Positions 34,522-44,597 are shown, counted from the first letter of the stretch. The stretch is DNA of 64,000 bases from Streptococcus sp. Marseille-Q5986 (GCF_946902915.1 NZ_CAMPPY010000002.1:62001-126000), one strand, 5' to 3'. The notes: a model not told the origin generated them from the sequence alone. Program-made: numbers and translations.

Positions 34522-34962
34522 ATGAAAGTAGAGCTACAAATTAGTGAAACTTACGAGGAGGAAAAACTGATTGTCCAAGCATCTCGAGAAACCGAAAAAG
34601 TCCAGAAAGTCATTGAATTTGCAGAAAATCTGGATCTCAAAGAAAAAATTAAAGGGAAAATCGAAGATCAAGTCTATCTAGTTGAGATTGGCAATATTCA
34701 ACGCTTCTATATCGAGAATCGAAAGGTTCTAGCAGAAACTGCATCTCAGACCTACAGCGTTGATTTGCGGCTCTATCAAGTTTTTGAAATTCTACCGACC
34801 ACTTTTATCCAAATTTCCCAATCAGAAATCGTCAATATCAACTCCATCTCTCATCTCAAGCTCACGCCCAACGGTCTGGTTGAAATTTTCTTAAAAAACG
34901 AAAGTTTCACCTACTCTTCACGCCGCTACCTAAAAACCATCAAGGAGAAATTAGAACTATGA
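34522..34962 (+). CDS. LytTR-type DNA-binding regulator
   Basis: 146 residues starting MKVELQISETYEEEKLIVQA at ATG 34522 (AAGGAGAGAAATT upstream); the longer frame from 34453 starts inside the BOX repeat. The C-terminal 95 residues are a LytTR domain (FYIENRKVLAETASQTYSVD; FIQISQSEIVNINSISHLKL; SRRYLKTIKEKL). It overlaps the DUF3021 gene by 4 bases (ATGA), a standard regulator-membrane partner pair in Firmicutes; the membrane protein is likely to control the regulator. Confidence 0.93.
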   Translation: MKVELQISETYEEEKLIVQASRETEKVQKVIEFAENLDLKEKIKGKIEDQVYLVEIGNIQRFYIENRKVLAETASQTYSVDLRLYQVFEILPTTFIQISQSEIVNINSISHLKLTPNGLVEIFLKNESFTYSSRRYLKTIKEKLEL

Positions 34963-35417
34963 AAAAACAAGTATTTCACGACGCAGCTGCTGGTGTCCTC
35001 ATCGGTCTCATCCTCTCTATCCTCTTTTCACTCATTTATGCACCGAGTACTTATTCCCCACTAAATCCCTACTCTCTCATCGGCCAAGTGATGGCTCAGC
35101 ATCAGGTTCACGGTGCCCTGGTCTTGCTCTACTGTACACTTATTTGGGCAGCTATCGGTATGCTCTTCAACTTTGGCAACCGCTTATTCAGCCGTGACTG
35201 GAGCATGCTTCGTGCCACTCTGACTCATTTTTTCCTCATGCTAGTAGGCTTTATCCCATTAGCAACTCTGGCTGGTTGGTTCCCCTTCCACTGGACCTTC
35301 TATCTCCAGCTCATACTTGAGTTCACAATTGTCTACCTCATCATCTGGGCTATTCTCTATAAAAGAGAAGCTAGAAAAGTTGACCACATCAATCAACTCT
35401 TGGAGCATAGAAAGTAA
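34959..35417 (+). CDS. DUF3021 membrane protein, partner of the LytTR regulator
   Basis: 152 residues, four membrane spans (MKKQVFHDAAAGVLIGLILS; GALVLLYCTLIWAAIGMLFN; FFLMLVGFIPLATLAGWFPF; LILEFTIVYLIIWAILY) and a charged C-terminal tail. Function of DUF3021 is not settled; many act as inhibitors of the neighbouring LytTR protein. Ends in front of a terminator shared with mutS. Confidence 0.92.
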   Translation: MKKQVFHDAAAGVLIGLILSILFSLIYAPSTYSPLNPYSLIGQVMAQHQVHGALVLLYCTLIWAAIGMLFNFGNRLFSRDWSMLRATLTHFFLMLVGFIPLATLAGWFPFHWTFYLQLILEFTIVYLIIWAILYKREARKVDHINQLLEHRK

Positions 35418-35425
35418 TAGAGAAA

Positions 35426-35460
35426 AATCCCACTCGCAAATGCATGAGTGGGATTCTTTT
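35426..35460. terminator. Bidirectional terminator between DUF3021 and mutS
   Basis: AATCCCACTC-GCAAATGCAT-GAGTGGGATT, flanked by AAAA and TTTTT, serving both converging genes. Confidence 0.88.
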
Positions 35461-37994
35461 TATAACTTTTGTTTGAGCTCGACCAAGACATTCATAGCTT
35501 GCATAGGTGTCATGTTGTAAACATCCAGTTTAGCTAATTCTGCTAGGATAGGATGCTCTTCTGCCGTATCAAAGAGTGAAATCTGTTCAGTGACGGCACT
35601 TGTTTGTCTCATAGGAGCAGGACTTTCTGTTCCTTGACTCTCTAGCTGAGTCAAAATCTTATCCGCCCTTGCTAAAAGTGCTGCTGGCAAACCAGCAATC
35701 TTAGCAACATGGATACCGTAGGATTTATCAGCTGGCCCTGGTTCAATCTTGTGAAGGAAGGTGACCTGTCCATCCTGCTCCAAGGTTGCCACGTGAACAT
35801 TGACCAAGTGTTGTAAACTAGACTCCAGGCTAGTCAACTCATGGTAGTGGGTCGCAAAGAGGGTCTTGGCTCCGATATGTTCATGAATGTATTCAATGAT
35901 GGACTGGGCCAGAGCCATCCCGTCATAAGTCGCAGTTCCCCGTCCTAACTCATCAAAGAGAATCAAGGAATCCTTGGTCGCATGCGAAATAGCATTGTTG
36001 GCCTCCATCATCTCCACCATGAAGGTTGATTGGCCTGAAACCAAATCATCGGCTGCTCCGATACGGGTAAAGATGGCATCAAAAATCGGCAAATGCGCAC
36101 TTTCTGCTGGCACATACGAGCCTAGCTGGGCCATAACCGCTGTTATGGCTAGCTGACGCATGTAGGTAGACTTTCCACTCATGTTTGGCCCTGTGATTAG
36201 CTGAATACTGGTATCTTCTGACATCTGGATACTGTTTGGAATGTAGGTCTGAGCCCCCATAACCTTTTCAACGACAGCATGGCGCCCTTTTTGGATATCA
36301 ATTTGTGAATTGTCTCCAAACTCCGGTCGAATCAAATGCTGGGTTTCAGCCACAACTGCGAGACTTTGCAAGACATCAACCGTTGCAATTCCTTGGGCTA
36401 GAGTCTGCAAACGCTGGATGTACTTGCTGACTTCCTCACGAATACGCATAAAGATTTCGTATTCTAGATTGGCTGACTTCTCACGCGCCTCCAACATATC
36501 GCCCTCGATACGGGCTAATTCTTCAGTTCCAAAACGTTCTGAGTTTTTCAGCGTCGCCTTGCGGAAAAAGTGGGCTGGCACATTTCCCAGTTGCGAATTG
36601 GTCACATGGAAATAGTAGCCATCCTTTTTATTGTAATCAATCTTAAGCGTGCTGATGCCCGAGTTTTCTCTCTCCTTAGCCTCAATCTCAGCAATCCAGC
36701 TAGTCCCTTCTCTGAGCACTCGGCGGTACTTGTCTAAAGTCTCATCAAATCCCGTCCGGATAATACCCCCATCTGTAATCACGTGAGGGGCTTCAGGAGC
36801 AATGGCAGCACTAATCAAGCTCTCCAACTCAGGGATGGCATCTAACTGTTCGATAAGGTAGTCCAGGGCAGGTTTCTTCATCCCCTCTAAAATCGCACGA
36901 ATCCGTGGCACACTGAACAAGGTAGTCGCCAGCTGCAAGAGGTCTTTTGGATTAGTCTTACCAAAAGAAACCCGACTAGCCAATCGTTCGATGTCATAAA
37001 CACCTTTGAGACTGTCTGTCAAATCACTACGCTCAAAGAAGTGGTCAAGAAAGACCTGCACTACCTCTTGACGTTGGACGATTCGCTCCTTATCAATCAG
37101 GGGACGATGAATCCAAGAACGCAAGAGACGCATGCCCATAGCTGTTTTGGTTTCATCCAAAAGCCAAAAAAGACTGCCTTGCTTCTTGCCTGAACGGGCA
37201 TTCTCAACCAAATCCAGACTAGCCTTGGTCGCATAATCCATCTGCAAGAAATCTTTGATTTCATAGCGGATAACAGGTTTGAGATGATTCAATTCCCTCA
37301 TCTGGGTTCGATGGACATACTGAAGTAGCTTACTAGAGGCCGCTTGCTCCACAGCTGCCAATCGTGAATCCAGTAAATGAAGGTCCTCAAAGCCTTCTTT
37401 CTCATAAGAAAGCACCAGATTCATCTGGCGACTGAGAATCTGTCCTTCTGCCTCAGACAAGTCATAGCCCAGCACCACTTCTCGAGCCTTGAGGTTACGA
37501 ATTTCCCCACAAACCAGCGTGAAATCCAAAAGACCTGTCACATAAAAGTCACCCGTCACCAGGTCCATATAAGCCAGGCCGAATTGATTACCATCACGGT
37601 CTATGGCAACCAAAAAATTATTCTGACTATCCGGCTTACTACTATCGACCACTGTCCCAGGTGTAATGACCTGAACAACCTCTCGTTTCACAACCCCAAC
37701 TGCTTGTTTAGGATCTTCCATCTGCTCTGCGATAGCTACCTTATAGCCCTGCTCAATCAAGACATCAATGTACTGTTGGGCAGAATGATAGGGAACACCC
37801 GCCATAGGAATCGGATTTTCTGCATTTTTATTCCTACTAGTTAAGGAAATTTCCAGAATCTGCGCAGCATTGACCGCATCCTCATAAAATAATTCATAAA
37901 AATCACCCATACGGAAAAGCAAAAAGGCATCTGGATATTGCTTTTTAATATCCACATACTGTTGCATGCCGGGTGATAGCTTTTCTGTCGCCAT
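35460..37994 (-). CDS. mutS: DNA mismatch repair protein MutS (HexA)
   Basis: 844-residue mismatch-recognition ATPase. Starts [20 protein letters not shown]; the mismatch wedge F-x-E is in [15 protein letters not shown]; Walker [18 protein letters not shown] and Walker [21 protein letters not shown] are complete; the C-terminal helix-turn-helix ([20 protein letters not shown]) ends the protein. argR lies just upstream, as in other streptococci. Confidence 0.98.
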   Translation of the reverse strand: MATEKLSPGMQQYVDIKKQYPDAFLLFRMGDFYELFYEDAVNAAQILEISLTSRNKNAENPIPMAGVPYHSAQQYIDVLIEQGYKVAIAEQMEDPKQAVGVVKREVVQVITPGTVVDSSKPDSQNNFLVAIDRDGNQFGLAYMDLVTGDFYVTGLLDFTLVCGEIRNLKAREVVLGYDLSEAEGQILSRQMNLVLSYEKEGFEDLHLLDSRLAAVEQAASSKLLQYVHRTQMRELNHLKPVIRYEIKDFLQMDYATKASLDLVENARSGKKQGSLFWLLDETKTAMGMRLLRSWIHRPLIDKERIVQRQEVVQVFLDHFFERSDLTDSLKGVYDIERLASRVSFGKTNPKDLLQLATTLFSVPRIRAILEGMKKPALDYLIEQLDAIPELESLISAAIAPEAPHVITDGGIIRTGFDETLDKYRRVLREGTSWIAEIEAKERENSGISTLKIDYNKKDGYYFHVTNSQLGNVPAHFFRKATLKNSERFGTEELARIEGDMLEAREKSANLEYEIFMRIREEVSKYIQRLQTLAQGIATVDVLQSLAVVAETQHLIRPEFGDNSQIDIQKGRHAVVEKVMGAQTYIPNSIQMSEDTSIQLITGPNMSGKSTYMRQLAITAVMAQLGSYVPAESAHLPIFDAIFTRIGAADDLVSGQSTFMVEMMEANNAISHATKDSLILFDELGRGTATYDGMALAQSIIEYIHEHIGAKTLFATHYHELTSLESSLQHLVNVHVATLEQDGQVTFLHKIEPGPADKSYGIHVAKIAGLPAALLARADKILTQLESQGTESPAPMRQTSAVTEQISLFDTAEEHPILAELAKLDVYNMTPMQAMNVLVELKQKL

Positions 37995-38018
37995 TTTCCG
38001 TCTCTCCTTGTCAAAAAT

Positions 38019-38044
38019 AAGTCTTGAGAGGAACTCCCAAGACC
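38019..38044 (-). terminator. Terminator of argR
   Basis: Minus strand AAGGTCTTGGGAGTTCCTCTCAAGACTT, stem of about 8-10 bp, then ATTTTTG; directly at the argR stop. Confidence 0.75.
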
Positions 38045-38491
38045 TTACTTATCTTTCATCAAATCTAGCAAACGATCTTCCATGAGTTTGGCAACGTGCT
38101 GGTCTCGACAAATGACCAATAAGGTATTGGCACCAGCAACTGTTCCTAAAATCCATTCATCCTTATTTGCATCTACAATATTTGCCAAAACAGAGGCTTC
38201 GCCCAATTTGGTATGAAGCACCAAGGTAAACTCTGCTCTTGCAACACCTTCTAAATGATGAGACAAAAATTCCACCAAATCAATCTTTTCTGTCTCATTT
38301 GCTAGTACATAATACACCATATCATTTTTCTTGACCTTGGTCAAGCCGATTTCGCGCAAATCACGAGACAGGGTTGTCTGCGTCACAAAGACATTGTGTG
38401 CCTCCAACCGATCCTGAATTTCTTTTTGTGTACTTAATTTCTCCTCAGTAATCATTTTTTTTATTAACTGATGACGATCTCTTTTTCTCAT
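38045..38491 (-). CDS. argR: Arginine repressor ArgR
   Basis: 148-residue arginine-responsive regulator. The winged-helix N-terminus ([40 protein letters not shown]) is followed by the hexamerising, arginine-binding C-terminal domain ([20 protein letters not shown] with the GT..GANT loop). Divergent from argS. An ARG-box-like sequence lies between its -10 and start, so it probably represses itself. Confidence 0.95.
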   Translation of the reverse strand: MRKRDRHQLIKKMITEEKLSTQKEIQDRLEAHNVFVTQTTLSRDLREIGLTKVKKNDMVYYVLANETEKIDLVEFLSHHLEGVARAEFTLVLHTKLGEASVLANIVDANKDEWILGTVAGANTLLVICRDQHVAKLMEDRLLDLMKDK

Positions 38492-38504
38492 AAAATCCTC
38501 TTAT

Positions 38505-38543
38505 GTGAATATTTATAACTATTTTTATAACTATATTATACCA
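38505..38543 (-). promoter_or_regulatory. argR promoter with ARG-box-like operator
   Basis: Minus strand TTGGTATAAT (hexamer 38535-38540), followed by ATAGTTATAAAAATAGTTAT and AAATATTCACA. The last part, TGTGAATATTTATAAC on the plus strand, resembles an ArgR half-site pair, placed over the transcription start. Confidence 0.55.
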
Positions 38544-38626
38544 AAAAAATAGGAGATTTCAAAAATTTTTTCTTCTTTCTTTAAAATTGTGATAAAATAG
38601 TAGAAAAGTCCAAAAAGGAGCTCTTA

Positions 38627-40318
38627 ATGAATACAAAAGAATTGATTGCTAGCGAATTGGCTAGCGTCATTGATAGCCTGGACCAAGAGGCTATTTTAAA
38701 TTTACTGGAAACCCCTAAAAACTCAGAAATGGGAGACATTGCTTTCCCTGCTTTTTCTCTTGCAAAAGTCGAACGTAAAGCACCTCAAATGATTGCTGCT
38801 GAACTGGCTGAAAGAATTAACAGCCAAGCCTTTGAAAAAGTTGTTGCAACAGGATCTTACGTTAACTTTTTCCTTGATAAATCTGCCATTTCTGCTCAAG
38901 TATTGCAATCTGTTATCACTCAAAAAGAACACTATGCTGATCAAAATATTGGTAAACAAGAAAATGTTGTTATCGATATGTCTAGTCCCAATATCGCTAA
39001 ACCATTCTCTATTGGTCACCTGCGCTCAACTGTTATCGGAGATAGCTTATCACATATTTTCCAAAAAATCGGTTATCAAACAGTCAAGGTCAACCATTTG
39101 GGAGACTGGGGTAAACAGTTTGGGATGTTGATTGTTGCCTACAAAAAATGGGGCGACGAAGAAGCTGTAAAAGCTCATCCAATCGATGAACTTCTTAAAC
39201 TCTATGTCCGCATCAACGCTGAAGCTGAAAATGACCCTAGCTTGGATGAAGAAGCACGCGAATGGTTCCGTAAACTTGAAAATGGAGACGAGGAAGCTCT
39301 CGCACTTTGGCAATGGTTCCGTGATGAAAGTTTGGTGGAATTTAACCGCCTGTACAATGAATTGCAGGTTGAATTCGACAGCTACAACGGGGAAGCCTTC
39401 TACAATGACAAGATGGATGCAGTTGTAGATATCCTTTCTGAAAAAGGCCTTCTTGTTGAATCAGAAGGTGCCCAAGTTGTGAATCTTGAAAAATATGGAA
39501 TTGAACACCCAGCTCTTATCAAGAAATCTGACGGTGCAACTCTCTACATCACACGTGACTTGGCCGCTGCCCTTTACCGTAAAAACGAATATCAATTTGC
39601 TAAATCTATCTATGTCGTTGGTCAAGAGCAATCTGCCCACTTTAAACAACTCAAGGCTGTTTTGCAAGAGATGGGCTACGACTGGAGTGACGACATTACT
39701 CACGTTCCTTGTGGTTTGGTTACAAAAGAAAGGAAAAAACTCTCTACTCGTAAAGGGAATGTCATCTTGCTAGAGCCTACTATTGCAGAGGCTGTTAGCC
39801 GTGCCAAGGCCCAAATCGAAGCTAAAAATCCTGAACTAGAAAATAAAAATCAGGTAGCTCATGCTGTTGGAGTTGGAGCCATAAAATTCTATGACCTCAA
39901 GACCGACCGTACAAACGGATATGACTTCGACCTAGAGGCTATGGTATCCTTCGAAGGTGAAACTGGACCTTACGTTCAATACGCTTACGCTCGTATCCAA
40001 TCTATCTTACGTAAAGCGGATTTCAAACCTGAAACAGCTGGCAACTATAGCTTGAATGATACTGAAAGCTGGGAAATCATTAAACTCATCCAAGACTTCC
40101 CACGTATTATCAACCGTGCGGCGGATAACTTTGAACCTTCTATCATTGCGAAATTTGCGATTAGTTTGGCCCAAGCCTTCAACAAGTACTATGCACATAC
40201 ACGCATCTTGGATGAAAGCCCAGAACGCGACAGCCGTCTAGCTCTCAGCTGCGCAACTGCAGTCGTTCTCAAAGAAGCCCTTCGCTTGCTTGGAGTGGAA
40301 GCGCCAGAGAAGATGTGA
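38627..40318 (+). CDS. argS: Arginyl-tRNA synthetase
   Basis: Class I synthetase, 563 residues. Contains the ArgRS HIGH-type motif [19 protein letters not shown], the KMSK-like loop as [15 protein letters not shown], and the C-terminal anticodon domain to GVEAPEKM. Ribosome site AAAAGGAGCTC. Expressed opposite to argR. Confidence 0.98.
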   Translation: MNTKELIASELASVIDSLDQEAILNLLETPKNSEMGDIAFPAFSLAKVERKAPQMIAAELAERINSQAFEKVVATGSYVNFFLDKSAISAQVLQSVITQKEHYADQNIGKQENVVIDMSSPNIAKPFSIGHLRSTVIGDSLSHIFQKIGYQTVKVNHLGDWGKQFGMLIVAYKKWGDEEAVKAHPIDELLKLYVRINAEAENDPSLDEEAREWFRKLENGDEEALALWQWFRDESLVEFNRLYNELQVEFDSYNGEAFYNDKMDAVVDILSEKGLLVESEGAQVVNLEKYGIEHPALIKKSDGATLYITRDLAAALYRKNEYQFAKSIYVVGQEQSAHFKQLKAVLQEMGYDWSDDITHVPCGLVTKERKKLSTRKGNVILLEPTIAEAVSRAKAQIEAKNPELENKNQVAHAVGVGAIKFYDLKTDRTNGYDFDLEAMVSFEGETGPYVQYAYARIQSILRKADFKPETAGNYSLNDTESWEIIKLIQDFPRIINRAADNFEPSIIAKFAISLAQAFNKYYAHTRILDESPERDSRLALSCATAVVLKEALRLLGVEAPEKM

Positions 40319-40326
40319 TTCAGTAC

Positions 40327-40436
40327 TAACAATTGGAACTAAAGTTCCTAATTGTTAGACGCTAGCCACTTATATACGGACTAGCTAACTGCTTCACTAG
40401 TCATGTTCTCTAAATATAATCGATTTAGAGAACATG
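40327..40436. repeat. Two successive long inverted repeats behind argS
   Basis: First, TAACAATTGGAACT / AGTTCCTAATTGTTA (40327-40357, one bulge). Second, a perfect 14-bp arm pair CATGTTCTCTAAAT / ATTTAGAGAACATG (40402-40415, 40423-40436) with a 7-base loop. No T tract follows either, so they are not ordinary terminators. GCTTCACTA is repeated beside them (40391, 40466). No gene from 40319 to 40521. Confidence 0.7.
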
Positions 40437-40521
40437 ACGTCGTAACTATGGTGATTTGGTTAGGCGCTTCACTAATTCGACCTATTCACTACTATTTCTT
40501 TATCATACAAGGAGATTTCCT

Positions 40522-40767
40522 ATGAGCCAATATGCTTATATCCTCGTTGTAATTAGCTTGGTGTTCCTTTTTCTGCTCAATAAGTACGAGAAGGAAAGAC
40601 TTCAAAAGCTCTACCAAGAGCAACTCTTGAAGGATGAAATATTTAAGGCTGACATCAAAGAGAAAATTCACAAGACTGAAAACATCAATGATGTCATTGC
40701 TTACATCAATAAAACTTACCATCTAGGAATCTTGCTATCAAAAGACATCACAGATCAATTAAAATGA
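40522..40767 (+). CDS. Small membrane-anchored protein (81 aa), function unknown
   Basis: Starts at ATG 40522 with AAGGAGATTTCC. One N-terminal membrane span (YAYILVVISLVFLFLLN), then a charged, helical cytoplasmic part (KYEKERLQKLYQEQLLKDEI) and a conserved-looking end INDVIAYINKTYHLGILLSK. Followed by its own terminator. Type common in streptococci without known role. Confidence 0.8.
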   Translation: MSQYAYILVVISLVFLFLLNKYEKERLQKLYQEQLLKDEIFKADIKEKIHKTENINDVIAYINKTYHLGILLSKDITDQLK

Positions 40768-40770
40768 CCA

Positions 40771-40800
40771 AAATCCGAGAAGAAAACTTCTCGGATTTTT
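40771..40800 (+). terminator. Terminator of the small membrane protein gene
   Basis: AAATCCGAGAAG-AAAA-CTTCTCGGATTTTTATT: 12-bp perfect stem and T tract. Confidence 0.9.
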
Positions 40801-40977
40801 ATTCGCCCTAGTCATCATCCCCTTGAAACAGCCACAGTTATTCTTATATGATTTTTGTAAATTTTTCAGGATTTTCTAACTTTTTTCAAAATATTCTTGC
40901 ATTTCTTTTAAGTTTTTTGTAGAATAGAAGCTACCTATTCAGATTATTCTGAAAATTCAAAAACGGGAGCATCTATT

Positions 40978-42240
40978 ATGTCACAAGTTACTTTATCAAA
41001 CCAGTCAACCTGGACAAGCAAACTAAAGGCAATGGGGCCAGGTATCCTAATGGCTTCTGCCGCCGTTGGAGGTTCTCACATCGTATCCTCCACTCAAGCT
41101 GGTGGTTCTTATGGTTGGTCACTACTCCTCTTGGTTATCTTGGCCAATGTTTTTAAATATCCATTTTTCCGTTTTGGTGCAGAATATACTACCGATACTG
41201 GTAAAACCTTGGTCGAAGGCTACGCTGAAAAAGGCAAGTTCTATCTCTGGATTTTCTTTATCCTCAATGTCTTTTCTGCTATGGTCAACACAGCCGGGGT
41301 CGCTATCCTTTGCTCAGCCATCATCGCTAGCGCTTTTCCAATGATCGGTCTGAGCATCACTCAATGGTCCCTTATCCTTGTTGCGGTCATTTGGGGCATG
41401 CTACTCTTTGGTGGCTATAAACTATTGGATGGTATGGCAAAATGGATCATGTCCTCTTTGACCATTGCAACAGTTCTTGCAGTTATCATTGCAGCAATTA
41501 AGCATCCAGAATACAGCTCTGATTTTGTCGAGAAGACACCTTGGCAAATGGCAGCCCTCCCTTTTATCGTTTCCCTCCTAGGATGGATGCCTGCTCCTAT
41601 TGAAATTTCAGCCATCAACTCACTCTGGTCTGCTGAAAAGAAAAAGACTGTCAACTTTAATACAGCAGACGCTCTTTTCGACTTTAATGTTGGTTACATT
41701 GGGACTGCTATCCTAGCTGTCTTCTTTGTAGCACTCGGAGCACTCATTCAGTATCCTACAGGGCAGGCAGTTGAAGCTGCTTCAGCCAAATACATTTCTC
41801 AATTCGTGGGTATGTATGCCTCTGTTCTTGGAGAATGGTCCCGTTATTTGATTACCTTTATCGCCTTTCTCTGTATCTTTGGAACAGTCATTACTGTTAT
41901 CGATGGCTATTCTCGCGTTAATCAGGTTTCCCTACGACTCTTGCTAAGTCAAAAAGAGGATGATAGCAAATCTTTGAACATCTGGATGACCATTACCGCT
42001 ATCATCGGTATCGTCATCATCAAGTTCTTTGCTGGTCAGGTTTCAACCATGCTCCGCTTCGCCATGATCGGTTCTTTCCTGACAACACCATTCTTCGCTC
42101 TTTTGAACTATGTATTGGTGACACGTGAAAATAAACCTCTTCCTTCTTGGCTAAAACTCCTCGCTATCGCAGGATTGATTTTTCTCTTTGGCTTCGCTAT
42201 CTTCTTTATCTATGCACTTGCCATCGGAAAAGCAGGATAG
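40978..42240 (+). CDS. Nramp-related transporter
   Basis: 420 residues, about 11 membrane spans, NRAMP/LeuT fold by its opening (MGPGILMASAAVGGSHIVSS) and length. The canonical DPGN metal motif of span 1 is replaced by AVGGSHIV, and the span-6 MPH motif by MPAPIEIS, so transition-metal selectivity is doubtful. It belongs to a streptococcal branch usually annotated as Nramp family divalent-metal transporter. Ribosome site CGGGAG. Alone in its unit. Confidence 0.85.
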   Translation: MSQVTLSNQSTWTSKLKAMGPGILMASAAVGGSHIVSSTQAGGSYGWSLLLLVILANVFKYPFFRFGAEYTTDTGKTLVEGYAEKGKFYLWIFFILNVFSAMVNTAGVAILCSAIIASAFPMIGLSITQWSLILVAVIWGMLLFGGYKLLDGMAKWIMSSLTIATVLAVIIAAIKHPEYSSDFVEKTPWQMAALPFIVSLLGWMPAPIEISAINSLWSAEKKKTVNFNTADALFDFNVGYIGTAILAVFFVALGALIQYPTGQAVEAASAKYISQFVGMYASVLGEWSRYLITFIAFLCIFGTVITVIDGYSRVNQVSLRLLLSQKEDDSKSLNIWMTITAIIGIVIIKFFAGQVSTMLRFAMIGSFLTTPFFALLNYVLVTRENKPLPSWLKLLAIAGLIFLFGFAIFFIYALAIGKAG

Positions 42241-42281
42241 TTTATAAAATGGCATCCTTAGGGGGTGCTTTTTGTATACAC

Positions 42282-42308
42282 AAAAAGCAGTTGAAAATCT
42301 CAACTGCT
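42282..42308 (-). terminator. Terminator of nrdI
   Basis: Minus strand AGCAGTTGAGATTTTCAACTGCT followed by TTTTTG: 8-bp perfect stem, 17 bases after the nrdI stop. Confidence 0.8.
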
Positions 42309-42324
42309 CCTCATCAGTACTACT

Positions 42325-42795
42325 TTATTTTTTTGTCTCTAACTCATACAACTCCGCAAGAATTGCTGCGACATGTTTGATATCTCCCAGCGTACCACGC
42401 ATTTCAAAGTCTGCTAGGGCCGGGAAGCCAAAGCGCTGGCTATACTGCTTGGCTGTTAGGCAGTATTGATTGTTAAAATTGCGGTTACCGGAACCAACCA
42501 CGCCAAAACACTTACTAGCATTGTCACCATAGGCGATAAAATCCCCAACGGGTGTCGTCAAAATCTCAACATCTCCGTTATCCACGCCATTCCCACCTTC
42601 GAGGTAGGTCGGCAAAAAAGCGACATAGGGATGGTCCATTTCATAGAAATCTTGGCCTTCCTTGACCAAATCCTTGATATGAATCTTTTGGATATCAATC
42701 CCTTTGTACTGGGACAAGAGATAGTCTTTCAAGCGTGTCACAAAACTCTCAGTATTGCCACTCAAACTGATATAAACTAAAGAAATTGTCTTCAT
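42325..42795 (-). CDS. nrdI: NrdI flavodoxin-like protein (class Ib ribonucleotide reductase activator)
   Basis: 156 residues from ATG 42795 (MKTISLVYISLSGNTESFVT), where the FMN phosphate loop SLSGNTESF is evident; GVVGSGNRNFNNQYCLTAKQ is the conserved NrdI flavin loop. Supplies the oxidant to assemble the manganese cofactor of NrdF. The 24-residue longer frame lacks a ribosome site. It lies away from nrdE/nrdF, with pneumococcal SP_0158 as positional counterpart. Confidence 0.9.
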   Translation of the reverse strand: MKTISLVYISLSGNTESFVTRLKDYLLSQYKGIDIQKIHIKDLVKEGQDFYEMDHPYVAFLPTYLEGGNGVDNGDVEILTTPVGDFIAYGDNASKCFGVVGSGNRNFNNQYCLTAKQYSQRFGFPALADFEMRGTLGDIKHVAAILAELYELETKK

Positions 42796-42826
42796 ATGTA
42801 CCTCCATAATTTTATATAATCGAAAA

Positions 42827-42858
42827 AGAACTACCAAGATTGTAACTTGATAGTTCTT
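42827..42858. terminator. Bidirectional terminator between nrdI and the next membrane gene
   Basis: AAGAACTACCAAG / CTTGATAGTTCTT with T tracts on both strands; ends the transcript of the gene at 42871-43404. Confidence 0.8.
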
Positions 42859-42870
42859 TTTTGTCAATAC

Positions 42871-43404
42871 TTACACAGCATCTTCTGTTTCCTCTTCTTC
42901 TGCCAAGGCTTTTTGCTGACGCCATATCTTGTAAAAGACAAGAGCTAGGAAGAGAACATTGATGACGATAGAGAGAATGCTAACGGCTTGTGAAATAACA
43001 CTTATCCCTAAACGCATGGTCTCATCGTGAACTAACTGCACAGCGTCTTGTAAAGTCACATAGCTATAAATCGAACCAATAATGGCTAGCAAAACATAGC
43101 CGACATAAGTATAGTTTGCATATTGCAAATTCTTACGAACAAGGAACACAATCGCTACTACCACTAAAATAGCAGATAGCACAATCAAGACCATATTAAA
43201 AATAGAATGAGTTGATTCTGCTACTCTATAGGTGTAATTAAGCTGGTCTTCTAATTGCTGAGCACTGACCCCTGCAACCTGTTTCTGAGCAGTACGAAGG
43301 ACTTCTTTGCTAGGCAAGGGACTCAACATTCCAAACAGAGACGTAGCTGAAATGAAAGCTGATAAAACTAACAAGATCCATAGATAAATCGGTTTCTTTT
43401 TCAT
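42871..43404 (-). CDS. Four-span membrane protein, function unknown
   Basis: 177 residues with spans at about 8-25 (IYLWILLVLSAFISATSLFG), 70-90, 97-118 and 137-160, and an acidic C-terminus (LAEEEETEDAV). Extracytoplasmic loop carries KQVAGVSAQQLEDQLNYTYR. No known motif. Corresponds in place to pneumococcal SP_0157, next to a two-component system that is deleted here. Confidence 0.82.
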   Translation of the reverse strand: MKKKPIYLWILLVLSAFISATSLFGMLSPLPSKEVLRTAQKQVAGVSAQQLEDQLNYTYRVAESTHSIFNMVLIVLSAILVVVAIVFLVRKNLQYANYTYVGYVLLAIIGSIYSYVTLQDAVQLVHDETMRLGISVISQAVSILSIVINVLFLALVFYKIWRQQKALAEEEETEDAV

Positions 43405-43464
43405 GATAGAACCTCCTAATAATATTGTTTATATTATAGCACTTTTTGTAAAGGAATACAAATC

Positions 43465-43665
43465 TTATAGCATCGTTTCTACCTGTTTTCGGTAGGCTTT
43501 GGGAGACTTTCCACACAATTTTCGGAACACTTTATAGAAATATCCAAGGTTACTGTAACCAACAGCATAACAAATATCTTCGATACTGTCACTGGTTGAA
43601 AGTAGGATCTGCTGGGCGGCCTTAATGCGTTGTTTGTTCAGTAGATATGCGAAGATTGAATTTAT
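43465..43665 (-). pseudogene. C-terminal AraC-type helix-turn-helix remnant of a response regulator
   Basis: About 65 codons (FAYLLNKQRIKAAQQILLST SDSIEDICYAVGYSNLGYFY KVFRKLCGKSPKAYRKQVET) ending at 43465. This is the second half of an AraC/XylS DNA-binding domain. The receiver domain and partner kinase are missing. The pneumococcal order (nrdI, SP_0157, then TCS07) suggests rr07, but the assignment rests on position. Confidence 0.75.
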
Positions 43666-43768
43666 TTAAGCCTTACAGTAAAACAATCTAATCATCTACT
43701 ATTAATAAATCTATAAAAAATCTATAAAAAATTTAGTTTGACAAGCAAATAATCACACTTTCTCCCCA

Positions 43769-43797
43769 TTTACAATCCCATCAAACCGTGGTAGAAT
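43769..43797 (+). promoter_or_regulatory. Promoter of the ECF S-component pseudogene
   Basis: TTTACA (43769-43774), 17 bases, TGG-TAGAAT (43792-43797), 34 bases before ATG 43831. The stretch 43666-43768 has no gene. Confidence 0.65.
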
Positions 43798-43830
43798 GAG
43801 AATTGTGAAAAAATTATCAGGAGACAATTC

Positions 43831-44414
43831 ATGAAGAAATCTATCTTAACTACACTGTTCTTTGCAGTTCTTGACTTCCTCTGCATGACGATTGGTGTCC
43901 TTTTGGGCAATCTCCTTGACCAAACTGGAAATATGTTTTATGCGCCTGCCTTTACTGCCCTTGTCGGCGGTAGCGTCTATATGATTCTGGTCGCAAAAGT
44001 TCCGCGCTTTGGAGCTATTACCACTATCGGCCTTGTTATTGCCCTCTTTTTCTTGGGGACTAAACACGGCGCCGGTGCCTTCCTGGAATTATCTGTGGTC
44101 TCCTAGCAGATGGAGTAGCTAGGCTCGGAAAATACAAGGGCCAAACAAAGAACTTCCTTTCTTTCCTTATTTTCGCCTTCAGCTCAACAGGTCCAATCTT
44201 GCTTATGTGGATTGCTCCCAAAGCTTATATGGCCACCTTACTCGCGCGTGGAAAGTCACAAGAATACATTGACCGTATCATGGTCGCTCCCGAGTTAGAC
44301 AAAATCCTGCTCTTTGTCGTAAGCATCCTCCTAGGTGCCTTGATGGGGGCTGTGATGGGGCAAAAATCACCGATAAAATGTAACGTAAAAGCCCTGAAGA
44401 CTAGCAATGCCTAG
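43831..44414 (+). pseudogene. MptD/Trep_Strep-family ECF transporter S component, frameshifted
   Basis: From ATG 43831 (MKKSILTTLFFAVLDFLCMT) the frame shows membrane spans to HGAGAFL, then shifts and stops at 44106. The other frame continues GIICGLLADGVARLGKYKGQ TKN and spans through LLFVVSILLGALMGAVMGQK to 44414. One base is missing near 44083. Intact, it would be the substrate-binding membrane subunit of an energy-coupling-factor importer. No ATPase or T component genes lie nearby. Confidence 0.8.
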
Positions 44415-44425
44415 TTCCAGGGCCT
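44388..44425 (+). terminator. Terminator behind the ECF pseudogene
   Basis: AAAGCCCTG, loop, CAGGGCCTTTT, overlapping the last codons of the frame. T tract is short. Confidence 0.65.
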
Positions 44426-44438
44426 TTTGTATACAATC

Positions 44439-44597
44439 TTAGAATTCACTATAGATAAATTCTTGAATATTCGAAAAATCGGTCACAAAACAGTAAACCA
44501 CGATGCTTAAGATAACCGTATAGAAAAATAGTGTCCACAAGATTAAACGCTGTGTGTTAGTTAGCTTGGCTAGCAAATTTGTAAAGTTCTTTTTCAA
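44439..44597 (-). CDS. DltX-like small membrane protein (52 aa)
   Basis: Overlaps the end of the dltD-like gene. Start at TTG 44597, preceded by AAAGGATGGATGGAAG. The product begins MKKNFTNLLAKLTNTQRL, has one membrane span (LILWTLFFYTVILSIVVYCF) and ends EFIYSEF, close to the FIYNEF ending that marks DltX. DltX takes part in D-alanylation of teichoic acids with DltB/DltD. In standard operons dltX is the first gene, before dltA; here it follows dltD. A start at an inner TTG would shorten it by 7 residues. Confidence 0.7.
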   Translation of the reverse strand: MKKNFTNLLAKLTNTQRLILWTLFFYTVILSIVVYCFVTDFSNIQEFIYSEF

